Of a DNA stretch of 64,000 nt, positions 50,792 to 62,388 are shown piece by piece. The stretch comes from Paramecium tetraurelia (lineage: Eukaryota > Ciliophora > Oligohymenophorea > Peniculida > Parameciidae): positions 62,001 through 126,000 of the forward strand of contig NW_001799222.1 in assembly GCF_000165425.1 (NCBI RefSeq). Reading direction: 5' to 3'. The notes beneath the pieces were generated by a model. It saw only the letters and a list, made by a program, of their open reading frames with translations. It was not told the origin of the DNA and made no database searches. Both the position numbers and the translations under genes were made by a program. Each line of letters begins with the position of its first letter. Within the stretch, counting starts at the first letter, position 1.

Positions 50792-51046
50792 ATGAAACAG
50801 ATCAACTAGGTTTTATTTATCTCCTTGCTTCTTATGTAAGTTAATATTCTATATAGTCAAACATTGGGATAAAACAATGAAAAGGAGTAAAATTCGAGAG
50901 GAAAAGATAATGATGTATGTATTTATGCTTTTCTTGGAAGTTTATAGGATTGAGAATGCGAAGTTTGTAATTCTTTTAATATTTTTGGCATTGATCTGTC
51001 GTTCACTTGTACACAAGGAAGGTTATTTAAAGGATTGGGGAATTGA
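50792..51046 (+). CDS. putative small secreted Cys-containing protein
   Basis: MKQINQVLFISLLL is a signal peptide interrupted by a 21-nt intron. The mature part has DVCIYAFLG followed by ECEVCNSFN...FTC. IYAFLG...CEVC parallels IHTFLG...CEVK in the protein at 38006-38245, so the two may be paralogs. One TGA between FLGSLQD and ECEVC must be removed, either by a 15-nt intron or not at all; if not, the protein ends there. An overlapping frame also looks protein-like. Model uncertain; may be a decayed copy. Confidence 0.35.
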
Positions 51047-51313
51047 TTATTAGTCTCAAAATTCTTCATTAGAGCTAAGCATAATAGCCAATTCCAGAAA
51101 ATGATGAATACTATAAAAAAGGTATTATTAGTAATGGATTGATGTTAGGTTCGATTGTTAAGCAGGTGAAAAAAGTTATGAAATATTTAAAAAGTAAATT
51201 CAACAGAATAAATGACTCGTAAGTAGATGTTTCCAAGAAATACAGCCAATTTGATATGGAGGAATCTATTTGATTTTTTACAATGATATATAATATACAC
51301 ATAAAAATGATTA

Positions 51314-52389
51314 TCAATTCTTTTTTTTCTTTTTTTGATTTTTAGTATTGATTTTAATTTAAACTTCTTCTTTTTTGATTTTTTTAGACTTCTAATCTTT
51401 TTTTTAGACAACTTCCTGTTTTTGTAACTATTGCTGAGCTGGAGGATGATTATCTGGTTTTGGATTAGGTAGTTTCTCTAGTGGTTCCTCTTTGTTTAAA
51501 CAGTTTTCGCATTTGCACAAATCAGTACATTTTTAATTAATACTATAGCATTCACAATATTTCTTTTTGCATTCTGATTTCTTACAATTGCATCCTTTTT
51601 TGGTTTCCTTGCTTTATTCTTTCTGCGATTTGGGTTCTTGTAGTAATGTGATTAGATACCTGGGATGATTTGTGCTTGTTAGCCATTATTGGTGAGGATC
51701 GTAGAGAAGGCTTCTGGATTTCTGAGTAAGGCTTCTTCGATGGCTTTTGATCTTTCATTGGGATTGTCGATTCTATTTTTGCATTCGGTGCAATTGCAGC
51801 TCTGTGAGCAGACCTATGGATATGAGAAAGAGTGATAACCCAATTGTTGGCGAAGCATTCGCAGTATAATTTTAGACATTTGCTTTTCTTGCAATTGCAT
51901 TGAAAGGAGAGAGACCTTTTAAAATTGCACAAGTTGGTTAACTTTGGACTGAAGTTCTTTGGATAGAGTGTTTTAGTATTACGACGAATCAAAAGGGGGA
52001 TAATAGAATGGCGGATAGGGATGTCTATACCATGGAGGTGGATATGGCACAGGATATTTCATCTGCATAAAAGGGTTATTTTGGGGATATTTCATTTGAG
52101 GGGGGACCTATTGATAGTAGGGATTGTAGGGCTGTCGGAATTGATCCTCCTCATCTGGAGCATCTCCTGCAGACAATTTTCGAAATGGGTATTTGGGTTT
52201 GTTTTTATCTTAAAATTCAGGCTCAGCATGAAGATTGAAGTTTGACATATTTTGAGGAGGGAAGAGATAACACTGTTGAGGAGTGAATCTTGGAGATAAG
52301 GATGGTGGTTGTTGAGGCCATTCTTAATCATAATAGTGGAGTTACTTTTCAACCTTGTGTTCATTGGAATTGTGATCATCTTAATTCAT
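51314..52389 (-). CDS. CRC-domain (LIN54/tesmin/TSO1) DNA-binding protein
   Basis: The N-terminal half is Pro/Tyr/Gln-rich. Then two cysteine-rich CXC repeats: CNCKKSKCLKLYCECFA continuing to CNCTECKN, and CNCKKSECKKKYCECYS continuing to CTDLCKCENC. They are separated by the conserved R..AI...L.RNPEAF linker. This tandem CXC-RNPxAF-CXC layout defines the CRC domain, which binds the CHR element in cell-cycle promoters as part of DREAM/MuvB in animals. The tail is Lys-rich. Short introns lie inside both CXC repeats. Divergent from Tom40 with only 23 nt between start codons. Confidence 0.88.
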
Positions 52390-52412
52390 AATAAATTTAT
52401 TAAAAATTAATA
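52390..52412. promoter_or_regulatory. 23-nt divergent start-to-start gap
   Basis: The ATGs of the CRC-domain gene (minus) and Tom40 (plus) are 23 nt apart. Either the promoters reach into coding sequence or the 5' leaders are almost absent. No motif is visible. Confidence 0.5.
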
Positions 52413-53561
52413 ATGGCAACCATCGATAAGGAATAAGTCGACATGGATAATCCAGCATTCGCATAATAAGATCCCCATCTCAAAATAAATGACGATGATG
52501 ATATGGGATTGCCACCTTAATTTAGAAATCGTTACCCAAGAAGACCACCTCTGTTTGATGGCCTATTGAACAACGTTAGAGCTGTTACTAAGAAAGTAGA
52601 ACACATTAAAGGCTTTAAATTTGAAGTTGCGGGAGGATTGTCAAATAATTTTCATTTGGCCCATTCTTGGTTGATACCACCATCAGTATCATAACAAACT
52701 AAATCATTAGAACAAAGGCAAAGCTCCAAACCCTAATCCTATGAAACAACCACCTGTTCCAAGTTATACTTTGGCTGCGTAATATTTGGGTGGCTCTCTT
52801 AAAACCCCTTTCGATCAACCGACATATATCATGACAGGAAGGTGGGATTCAACTGGCAAATTAGAGGCTGCTATAATCAAGAAGCTCAACGAAATGTTCA
52901 ACTTCAGGTATATATTAATATCTATCAAAACCTAAAAAGATTTAGTGCATTCTATTTAAATTCTGATCCTTTGAATGCTTAAGTGCATTTAGATTGCGAT
53001 ATAACAGGGGAGGATTACGTTCATTCAATTAAGCTTGGCACAGGATCTCTATAGTTTCAATATGATGCAAACCATAGGAAACAGACTCGTATTAGGATAT
53101 GAAATGATGACTCTGGTATTCAATTATAAAATAATTTCAAGACTGAAAGGAATCTCTCATTAATGAGTTATGCCATGAAGTTTGGTATCAACAAGAAATA
53201 GAATTTTTATACTCAATATGTTGGAGCTTCGGATTAATTGATTTTGGCTTACAATCACAGAGTAACAAATTCATATCGAAAAATAGTTATTGGATAAAGC
53301 ATATTTTATGTCGGAATTAGAATATTCGAATTAAACTGGGGAATCAAGAGCTATACTTGTAATAGAATATAGTTATGGTGTTAGGGCTATAGACAGAAGT
53401 TTGCGATTTCAGAAGTTATAGTGACACTGAATTCAAATATGAAATTCAGTTCTGCACTAACACTTCAGGGATTTGCTTATTAATTGAAATTGTGCGCAAT
53501 TGCAGATTATCATAAGGATAGCTATAAATTTGGATATGGGATAGCAATGGGTTAAGTTTGA
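52413..53561 (+). CDS. TOMM40: mitochondrial import channel Tom40
   Basis: A beta-barrel of the porin-3 family. The N-terminus is disordered and acidic (DDDDMGLPP), then PPLFDGLLNNVRAV and GFKFEVAGGLSNNFHLAHSW, which is the diagnostic Tom40 first-strand motif, then SYTLAAQYLGGSLKTPFDQP. Repeated amphipathic strands follow to a C-terminal KFGYGIAMGQV. Two or more introns, including 25 nt near 52686-52710. Tom40 forms the translocation pore of the TOM complex in the outer membrane. The stop is 27 nt from that of the convergent gene. Confidence 0.85.
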
Positions 53562-53588
53562 TAACTAGTATATTAATCAAAAAATAAT

Positions 53589-54721
53589 TCATCGTAAATT
53601 TTTACTAAGACTTTTTGATAGAGTTTCTTATATTCTTTTGTTTAAATTTATTAATTTTTAATCTAAACCATCTCCTTTTTAACTATTCATCTTCATTTCC
53701 ACATTCTCCTAATTGTTAATGTTTACATCTGTATTTCCCTTGCACTTCTACTTCTCTATTTATAAAACGATGTTGGACTACTATTCTGACAACCCGACTT
53801 ATTTCTCCTTGTGTTATTGAAGGATCTATTAAAACTCAATCCAATCAGGCCTTCTTTCATTATCTAAATCGACCATCGCTCTCAACACATTCTCCACTCT
53901 TCCTGGATACAATTTTCTTAACTTCTAAAGGTTGTCCTCTAATCGATCAAATTGTAAGACTCCTTAATTATAAGTATCTCTGCAATCTGTTAATAATGCC
54001 AACGACAAGACTATCATACTATAATTAATGACATTAATTAATACCCAACACCGAAGACATCATTTTTAAATTTATTTGATTTTTATCCATTCTCTGGAGG
54101 CTAGAATTCATTGCTGAAGAGATGTGGGGCTTTTGCTCGAAATGGACTGACATCTTAAACTCTATACAATAAGTATTCCTCATCAAAATATATTGATTCA
54201 AGAGTCAAAGCAGAATGAGATATTCCTTTTTTTTATAAGAATAACAATGCATCTGACAAACCAGAGATCATCTTCCAAATCTCTTCCTCTGGAACATACT
54301 CGCTTGTTTGAGATCTCTTTTCTATTAATTATTTCACATCCAAGGGTAGATATTCATAATATATTCGGAATTCTCTTGTTTGAGCATACTTATCACTTGC
54401 ATCCTAATAGAACAAAAAACAAACTAAATTAGGATGTTTCCATTTTGTTCTCTCCTAAATAGCACTTATTTCTGCTTAACTTATAATATTGGTCCAACAA
54501 CAGAGATATTTTGCGAATGGATCAACTCTGTAAATGGCTGAAGTTGAAGTTATGTCAATCACATGAATTAGTGATGTGTAAGCGGATAACATGTAATCTT
54601 TTGGATTTTCATTTGGTAATCTTTGTCTGGGAACATCCTGGACAACTGGGTTGTAAGATGATGTTATTTTGTTTATTGGTTAGGTCTGCTTTTGCTACCC
54701 AATATAATATTCAGGGTACAT
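53589..54721 (-). CDS. pseudokinase
   Basis: Kinase fold with the active site lost. The N-lobe leads to KWKHPNLVCFLFYQD and an EYLPLDVKQL hinge; GLSDALLFLQKKGISHSALT takes the place of the catalytic loop (no Asp, no Lys/Asn pair); the DFG position reads RVQDV; then FQPPENG for APE, NDVFGVGMIVLSLALL, and ENVLRAMVDLDNERRPDW closing the C-lobe. A 26-nt intron restores the NDVFGVG-MIV joint exactly. Ciliates have families of such pseudokinases, likely scaffolds. A polar, Lys-rich tail completes the protein. Confidence 0.78.
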
Positions 54722-55164
54722 TCTTGTCTGTTAAATTAATTACTAATATTCAAATTTTTATATTTAATGTTTTATCAAATTAAGTGTAAAATTGCACTTT
54801 TTAAAATCATTATTTAATTTACCATTCCTTAATTTTCTACTTGTGGTTGTTATTCCTTATTCAGAATATTGAGATAGAATATTTCTTTGAGTTTACTTAT
54901 GTTCCAAAATTAAAAAATCATTTTAACTATCTATATTTAATAGTGAATATAATTACAAATATATATATCAAGATATCACACAATAATATGTAGATCTTTC
55001 TAAGTACTTAGTAAGTTCAAACATATAATTCAGATTATTGATTATAAAATTTAAGCTTTATTATTAGGATATATATAAGACTTGTTTATTTGTTTTTTGT
55101 TAAATAATTTTATTATTGATCATAATAGATGATAAAGTTTACTTCTTAGAATAAATTTGTATTT
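54722..55164. other. intergenic spacer
   Basis: A+T-rich, between divergent starts (pseudokinase minus, TMEM43 plus). No gene or RNA seen. Confidence 0.55.
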
Positions 55165-56620
55165 ATGCTACTCATATTTACAATGTAAATCTGCTCATCA
55201 AATGGGATCCAACATTTGAGGGGTCATATTGATAGTAATGAAATTCATTTATTAAAGCAATAAATAATAAGCATTTGACTTCTATCAGCCATGGTAGTGG
55301 CAGTCCCATAACGGCAATAACCTTTGGGGGATTATTTATTGTTGGTGCCTTTTGTATGCTATGGTACAATGAAAGACGGTAACTGTTTATAACTTAACAA
55401 CCTCTAGATAAGCTATAACGGAATACAGAATAAACCAGGCTTATAAAGAATGCACATCAGTCGATTCAGCCCAAATTAATCCGAACACTAATAATAAATT
55501 AATTCACACGAATGGTAGTGAAATATGTTAATTATCCATAGGCAATAGTCAGACCAATTAACTAATAGTTGATGAGATCTTTGGGCTCTAATTAAAAGAT
55601 TGTGTGAAATTAATAAGAAGTGTTGAAATGTTTCAATGGGTGAGAAGATCAAGATAAGAAAATAATAGAACAACTTATTATTACGAATAAATTTGGAGTT
55701 CAACTTTTCATGCAGATGTGGGAGACGGGTACTTCAATGATTAATCGAAATGGATAGTATAAGCTGAAGATAAAATTAACGAAAATGTTTATGTTGGAGC
55801 CTATTTAATAACAAAATCTCTGGCTGAACAAACAGATGCAAATGAAATTATTAATTTAACTTCTGAGCATGCCCAAAACGTTGCCAAATATTTTGCTACT
55901 TAACGAATATTCTAACATTTGTAATTGTTAATACAATAATATTAGTGATGCTTAAGGGAAGGAAATGTATTTTTAATAAGAAAAAGGTAGACTTCTCAAC
56001 AATGATCTTAGAGTATCTTTTAGAGCTGCAAGAATAGGCCCAACAACTGTAGTGTCATAATAATAAAATAACACTTTCACTCCTTATATTATTCATGATA
56101 AATATGAATAAACATTAAATTAGGATGGTGAAAATCTTGAAAATCCTAATCCTTTGGGAATATTATCTTGCTGTTGTTGCTGTTGTTTTTGCTGTTGTCA
56201 ACTTTGCAAAGCCATAGAATAACCTTTATCTGAATTGAATTTACTCTATTAAGCTGTCCTAACATAATAGTAGGTTTTTAAGAAATTGGCTGAAGAATAT
56301 GCTTGTCTAACTCTGTGTTAAAGAATCACAGGATATATCTTAATGGTAAATAACAATAATATTCTTAGGGATTTGGATTTTATTTAATCTTCTATCCTGT
56401 AACATGGGTTGTATCTTTGGTTCCTTTAATTGGTGACTTTTTAGCTGCAATAACAGGATTTGCGTTTTTTTTGGTAAGTTTCTTAATTTCTATTCCCTTT
56501 TCTATTCTAACAATTGCATTTGCATGGCTTTTCTATCATCCAAAGTATGGAATTGCATTAATAGCATTATCTGGTTTAATTGGAGCTGGCATCTATTTTT
56601 ATTTAAAAAGTCAATAATGA
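55165..56620 (+). CDS. TMEM43/LUMA-family membrane protein
   Basis: Follows the TMEM43 layout. There is an N-terminal helix AITFGGLFIVGAFCMLWYNERR (the WxNE(G/R)R motif follows the first helix in this family), a large luminal domain containing RSVEMFQWVRRSR...TYYYEQIWSS, and three C-terminal helices ending in IPFSILTIAFAWLFYHPKYG. VEMxQWVE and AWLFYRP are the family's best-conserved stretches. TMEM43 sits in the inner nuclear membrane/ER in animals. A Cys-rich CCCCCFCCCQL-like run occurs before the last helices. Exact first exon is inferred from the ATG at 55165 with a 23-nt intron. Confidence 0.75.
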
Positions 56621-56761
56621 TATGATACCATATTATTAAAAACTAATCAAATTTATTTATATCAGAATTAAAACAAATTTTTTAAAGATTCTATTGTATT
56701 GTTATTGAATTAATCTCGTAAAATCTTCATAAGCTTTATAAAGATAAAATGTAATTAATTA

Positions 56762-57382
56762 ATGCAAGAAACTAAAACACATTTAAAAGGTTTAAGAACA
56801 GTAATAGCTTAAAAGAAGGAGAGAATGTCTCATAATTATCAACATTCAATTATAAATGGATCCTTTCTAATTGAAGGTACAAAAGTAATAAATCAGTTTG
56901 AATATTAAAAAGAAAGTGAGGCTAAAATGCCAACTAAAAATAAATTCTAAAATTTGTTTAGATATCACAGATTATCATTGAAAAATGAAAAACAAGAAAA
57001 ATTGTTGAGTACTGCTCAAAATACCCGAAAAAATTTTACTCAACAAAGACCTTCTGTTTTAAATGTGGAATTTTCAATAGATCAGAATATTGCAAGGAAT
57101 AAATCGATTGAAATGAATTAAATTAGGAGACCCTAAAGAATTAAACAAAGGAAAAAAGATGCAGAATTGAATGAAAGGGATAGATTTTACACTGTATAAT
57201 TTATAACAAAATCTGAAGGCAAATACGAAAATCGAAATCTCTTAGAATTGAATGTTCTCAAATACTAGAAACTGTCCCATTCTCCTAAATTTGGCAATAG
57301 GCATCCAATGAAAAATATCAAATTGAATGAAAAAATGAAAAAGGAGAAGAATTAAAATATATTGTTACAAGGTCTGCTTTGA
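56762..57382 (+). CDS. hypothetical basic protein
   Basis: A clean single exon of 207 codons. The product is Lys/Arg/Asn/Gln-rich with no membrane helix, e.g. RRPQRIKQRKKDAELNERD and the end NEKMKKEKNQN. It may be a cytoskeletal or nucleic-acid-associated protein, but no motif supports either. The unbroken frame argues for a real gene. Confidence 0.65.
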
Positions 57383-57638
57383 TATTGTGTTTTATATTAC
57401 TAAGTCAATTTTTATATAATTTAACAATTGCTCAAGGGGCATCAAAGTAACTGGTTTTAAAATAATGCTTTTAAAATTCTTTTTCTATTTTCAACTAAAT
57501 TTCTATATTATGTATTATTTAAAAATTAAAATCTGAAATTGGTAATATAAATTTATGGAATCTAAGATTTTCAAGAAATCATATTAGTATAAAAGACAAA
57601 ATTTAAAATTGAAACAAATTTATTTATTATAATTGTAA

Positions 57639-59344
57639 TCATTTTATTTCTTCTTAGACTTCATCATCAACATTATATTACTTTTAAAAATTTACAAACC
57701 GATGAATTGTGCATTAATCAAACTCGCCTATGTCATCACTTAAATTTGATGAATTTGGTTGATCAGGAGATTCCTCTTAATTATGAGATGAATTTTAATT
57801 AACTCCTTTATTTTCACCTGGATTAGTGGAAAAGAAAATGCTTTTTTTAGTTGGAATTTTCAGAAAACTATTTGATGAATCTGCTTGTTAAAGATCACAC
57901 TTTGAATCAACAGAACGATTATTCTTGATTGTAATAGTTTATGAAGATCCCAAGAGAATATTCCTTTGTTTATGACTGTTTTTGGAATATTTCGATGACA
58001 ACCGAGGCATATTTTTTCTGATGGCCAATTTTCTTAGTGATTTTTTTCGAACTTAATCATCATCAACAATTTAAAACCATTAATGCTTTAGAGCAGCATC
58101 AGGATGAGGTCTGAATGTCCAATCTTTTTGTAACAACTAGATTATTAGATCTTTGGCTTCTTCTGAGACTTGTTCAAAGAGATCATTGGGAAATTCTATT
58201 GCAGCTTCTTTAATTTTCTCGATCAAATCATTCAAACTATAATAGAGATACAAGAATTTACTAATCAGAAAGGAAAGGCAATTATCCTGAAAGCATGGAA
58301 TATAAAATACAACCTGCACTCCACATGTCAACCATTTAGCTTAAGTAGGGAATTGAAATATTACTTGTAACCTTCTCCTGAGAATATTTCTGGAGCTGAA
58401 AATGCTACGGTTCCAGTGTATGTCCACATTTCTATTTTCTCTCTATCTTTCAGATCTCCAAATTCTTTATAAGCATCGCTAAATTTACTTACATTAAAAT
58501 CAGTAACTTTGATCTAATTTTTATCTATTGAATTAATATAAATACTTTCAACGCACAAAATATTATTGGGTTTCAAATCTCTATGACAAATTCCGTTTCT
58601 ATGCATGTATTCTATTGCACTCAATAACTGCTTGAATAACTCCTTAGCATCACTCTCACTATAATGTCCTAATTCATTGATCACCTCAAACATTTCTTTC
58701 CCCTTAATCAATTCCATAACCACGTGAGCCTTACTTTCAGATTAGAAGCCATCATTAAAATCTATATATAATTTATGAACTTTCACAATGTTTTCATGTT
58801 ACAACTTAAACATTGATTTAAACTCAAGAATCATCTACATTCATTATAATCACTTACATTTCTTATTATTTCATCATCTTATGTTTAAACAATCTTCACT
58901 GCATACTCAATTTATGATTATTTGTGTACAATCCTTTTGACCAATCCTAGACAGCCTTCTCCCAAAATTTCCATCATCTCGTAATCTTCATCAAATTTTT
59001 TTAGATTGGGACATATGTACTCTGAATCGAATTCATTTATTTCAACATCCAATTTACGCCCTAACTCCTGTAGTTCTTCATATAAATCCTTCTCATCATT
59101 TAAGGGTTTCTTTATTATCAATTGAATCCTTCCTAATATGCTTCAACATTTGTGTACCTCTTAATTGCTACTTGATCCTGTCTCTGTTATTTTATGCTTA
59201 AGTTTATTTATCGTCCGACTCAGATTTGAGAAAAGTGAACCTTCCACTTCCCTTCTTCTCAGTTGTTTAGAGTCTCGGAGGCAACCTTTACGTTTCAAAC
59301 GTGGAAGATTCATTGAGTGTTATTTAAGACAATTAATCGAGCAT
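57639..59344 (-). CDS. CAMK-like Ser/Thr protein kinase
   Basis: The N-terminal ~110 residues are charged (PRLQTTEKKGSGRFTFLKSE). The domain follows: ILGEGCLGLVKR, the VMELIKGKEMFEVI hinge, HRDLKPNNILC, TDFNVSKF in place of DFG, TGTVAFSAPEIF, and an LSGQLPF-like C-lobe loop. The catalytic loop is intact. The third DFG residue is Asn (DFN), an uncommon substitution that some active kinases tolerate. Closest in style to CAMK/CDPK kinases, but I see no EF hands after the domain, only a Ser/Asn-rich tail. Several introns; a 25-nt intron near 59137-59161 links the two N-terminal exons. Confidence 0.85.
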
Positions 59345-59654
59345 AATACAGTAAAAATATTTTATAAAGGAATTTGTTACAGTGAATATAAAGTCTTCTT
59401 ATAATATGATCGACCACAGATCCCTTTAGATTACTGAATTATATTTCTACACTGCTGTCTTAACCCATAATTTTATATATCAAATCTACTCAAGAAACTT
59501 GTTGGTTTCTCAGATATTACACGAATTAGTAATATACAATTAAAGGAAAGATTCTAAAACAAGTGAGTTACTATTAAAGACAACTTTTATTCATACTTTA
59601 TATAATCATTATATTTTATAATATTAATTCTAAATTTACTAACTTCAAATAGAA
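59345..59654. other. intergenic spacer
   Basis: Divergent spacer between the CAMK-like gene and the following tetraspan gene. A+T-rich; nothing supported. Confidence 0.55.
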
Positions 59655-60365
59655 ATGGAATTAAATACAGATCCAATTATTTTATAAAATTCATCTACTG
59701 TCTCCTTGGGGTAATTATTATTAGCATCATCTTAGGTAATTTAAACCAAAATATTCTCAAGTAATTTACTCTGGATCACAAGTGGCTGCATCTAAAGAAT
59801 AGTAGTTGAATTAAGGAAATGAAAATGATTCTAATAAATAAAAATAAGCTCCATTAATCGAAAAAGAAATTGAATTTAGAAAGATATTTTCAAAGTATTC
59901 ATTTGACGCAATCTTAGATTTGCTGTGACGAATGCAATATTTGGGATTTATTATCTATTAACTCTAATTTTGCGAGGGATATTATTACTTGAGAGTGATG
60001 ATGTGGTGGGTATAATATTATTGCTTACCAGGTAATTTTGTAGTCTAATTAGTTATACTTTGTGGGGAATAGCATTTTGCATAGCCATCAAGACATTCAA
60101 AGATTAAAGACCTTCATAACTAATTATATATCAAACAAATTTATTTGTAATAGGCATCATTGACTCTTATGTATAATCCTTTATCTTTTCGGCATTGCAA
60201 GGCGAAAGGGTTTTTTATGAGTTTTTCTTTATGAGTCTATGGATCACAACAATAGTCCTCTTGATAACATTATATTGCTATTGCAAAACATCAAAAGATT
60301 TGATGATTGTAATATAATACTTAAAACTTGAGTATCTTCAACATTCCTCAGATACTAATGTTTGA
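59655..60365 (+). CDS. four-helix membrane protein
   Basis: After three short introns (25, 23 and 21 nt) the product has a ~70-residue polar Gln/Asn/Lys head, then four hydrophobic segments (AVTNAIFGIYYLLTLILRG; IILLLTSYTLWGIAFCIAI; LFVIGIIDSYVQSFIFSAL; FFFMSLWITTIVLLITLYCY) and a short cytosolic tail. The cysteines in the last helix and tail (CYCKTSKD) may be palmitoylated. No family assigned; tetraspan/MARVEL-like topology only. Confidence 0.65.
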
Positions 60366-60419
60366 AAATTATTAATTGATTTATGAGAAATTTAATTTAT
60401 AAACTTATTTATTACAACC

Positions 60420-61712
60420 TCAGTAATACCCTTTAATTTCGGAAAGTCTCCCCTAAGACAATAGCCGCTTTCTATCATAATTTTCCTCTATGATTTCCTC
60501 ATCCTATTATGTTTCTGGTTTTGTAGGAACTTTCATAATATACTTTTCATAATTTGAATTATTGCTGAATCTTACGTAAGGAAACGAATTTTTATGAGAT
60601 TGAGATCGTAATTAAATAATCTCCTATTCAAGTACATTTTTGCCAACAATTTCGAGATTCCCAACATCGTCAGGGACGGTTGGCATTAATTTCAAAATAA
60701 GATCAGAATTTTCAGAAAGCTTTTTGTTTAGAGCAGATTGAGACGTGAATGTGCTGAAAGGTTTAAAATCAAGTTGACTTAAGGAAGACCTTCTAACAAT
60801 TTCGACTTATGGAGATTTAGGATTGCCATAGACCTAATAATTTTTTTCAAATAAATCCACAAAAGTCTTAGGTTTAATATTCGAGTCTTTTTTTCGTAAT
60901 CCCAGTCGCTATTTACTTTATTGAATAAAAATACCCAAAATTAATTGCCTTGTTTCACTTCTATTGGTGTCAAAGCATCAAGTAGCCTTTTCATTTCTTC
61001 CTTAACCCTATGTTATTCTATTCTATCCAAAAGTGATTGACCTGGTAATCTTTGCATTTTAGATTCTAATTTTATTTTTGTCAAGTCCCAATCCTATTGA
61101 ACCTAATCAAATGTTTCAATCACTCTTTCACACTGACTCATTTTTAAGGATTCTCCTTTTGACATTCTACTTTACAATTATCTAGTTTTTTTTTCATTCT
61201 TTATTGTTATATTTATAAATACTTCTATTTTATTCCTTTCAATCCTCTATTAGATCTATTGAATATGTTCTTAAACTTGATCATCATTTAAGATTACTTC
61301 CTAAAATTCCTTAGTTTTAACTTTATTCTTTTTTTATTAAATATCCTTACTAGATTACTCTATGACAGTATAAATGAGAATAAATACCTTTAGAACTGAA
61401 AACCATTCTTTCTGATTACTCATTTTATTATAGAGTAGAAGGAGTTGCTTGTGAATTTGCAGTAACCTTTATCTATGCAGGTTTTCTATGTTATTATTAA
61501 CTTCTTGATTTTTCAGCCAAAAACTATTGCACACTTCCCACAACCGTATACTTGACAATATTCCCTTTCGAATCCTGTCTCGGTCCTTTTTCATGATCGG
61601 GTATTTTATCTAAAAGTTCCTTTGATCCACTAAAGAAATTTTTATGAGCCTCTTCAACAGCCAGAGGAGAGACGTGAGTTAAGAATTATGGTCTAACTCT
61701 AAAAAGATTCAT
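60420..61712 (-). CDS. hypothetical polar protein
   Basis: First exon opens MNLFRVRPQFLTHVSPLAVEEAH and continues with IPDHEKGPRQDSKGNIVKYT. The C-terminal exon includes PTVPDDVGNLEIVGKNVLEQ and ends DRKRLLSQGRLSEIKGYY. The polar, proline-spotted character is that of a structural, partly disordered protein; the compact aromatic end could be an interaction motif. Internal introns are only partly resolved. Divergent from the PIERCE-like gene, 63 nt start-to-start. Confidence 0.6.
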
Positions 61713-61775
61713 CGTACTATCCTTGCTCTCATTAGCAAATTAGTTAAATTTTTTTTACATTTTTAATTATATTTT

Positions 61776-62351
61776 ATGTAACATCCTAGATCAACTTCGG
61801 CTCATTATAATACTTGCAATTCTTAATATGGAAATGGTTGGCTATTGCATGATGGGAAACAACAAGTAAAGTTAAGTGAAACTCCTGTTCCTACCTATGC
61901 TGAAATTGTTAGAAGCATGCAGGTATTAACTATTACTATATATTGTAAAGGACTTTAGAAGAGCAGAGAAGCTGATTAAGAATAAATTAGTGGCTCAGCA
62001 GTTTGGTTTAGAGTAACAAAAGAAAGAGACAGAGGAAGAGAAATAAAGAAGAAAAATCGATAGTAAGGTGCCTCCCAAACCATTCCCAGTGAAGGAAAGC
62101 GAATACACAAAGCCAGCCTAAGGGATTAATGTTGGTATTCCATTTTTATTATATTTATAGGATCTCCAATTTACGAAACATCCAATATGTAATATGGACA
62201 ATTAAACCCAACGAAATTTGAATTAATTGAAAAGTTTTATCCAAGAGATGCTAAATTCACTTAGGGATTCCAAGGACATACTTACAAATTTGACGGTCTT
62301 ACCACTAGTGTTGCCTTTTCAAAAACCCACAAAGCTTTGGATGAGTACTGA
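61776..62351 (+). CDS. PIERCE1/2-like ciliary microtubule inner protein
   Basis: Two introns (28 and 26 nt) give exactly 174 codons. The C-terminal ~65 residues follow the PIERCE1/PIERCE2 pattern: SPIYETSNMQYG, then PTKFELIEKFYPRDAKFT, GHTYKFDGLTTSVAFS and HKALDEY. This matches PxYxTxNxxYGxxxPT....FYPRxxKFT...Y...GLxTSxxxS..H.ALD. Piercers plug holes in the doublet-microtubule wall of motile cilia and attach the outer dynein docking complex. The N-terminal half is charged helix specific to this protein. An axonemal role fits a ciliate; the assignment is by pattern, not alignment. Confidence 0.6.
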
Positions 62352-62388
62352 TTAAAATTATAATATTATTTTATAAGTCATAATATAA

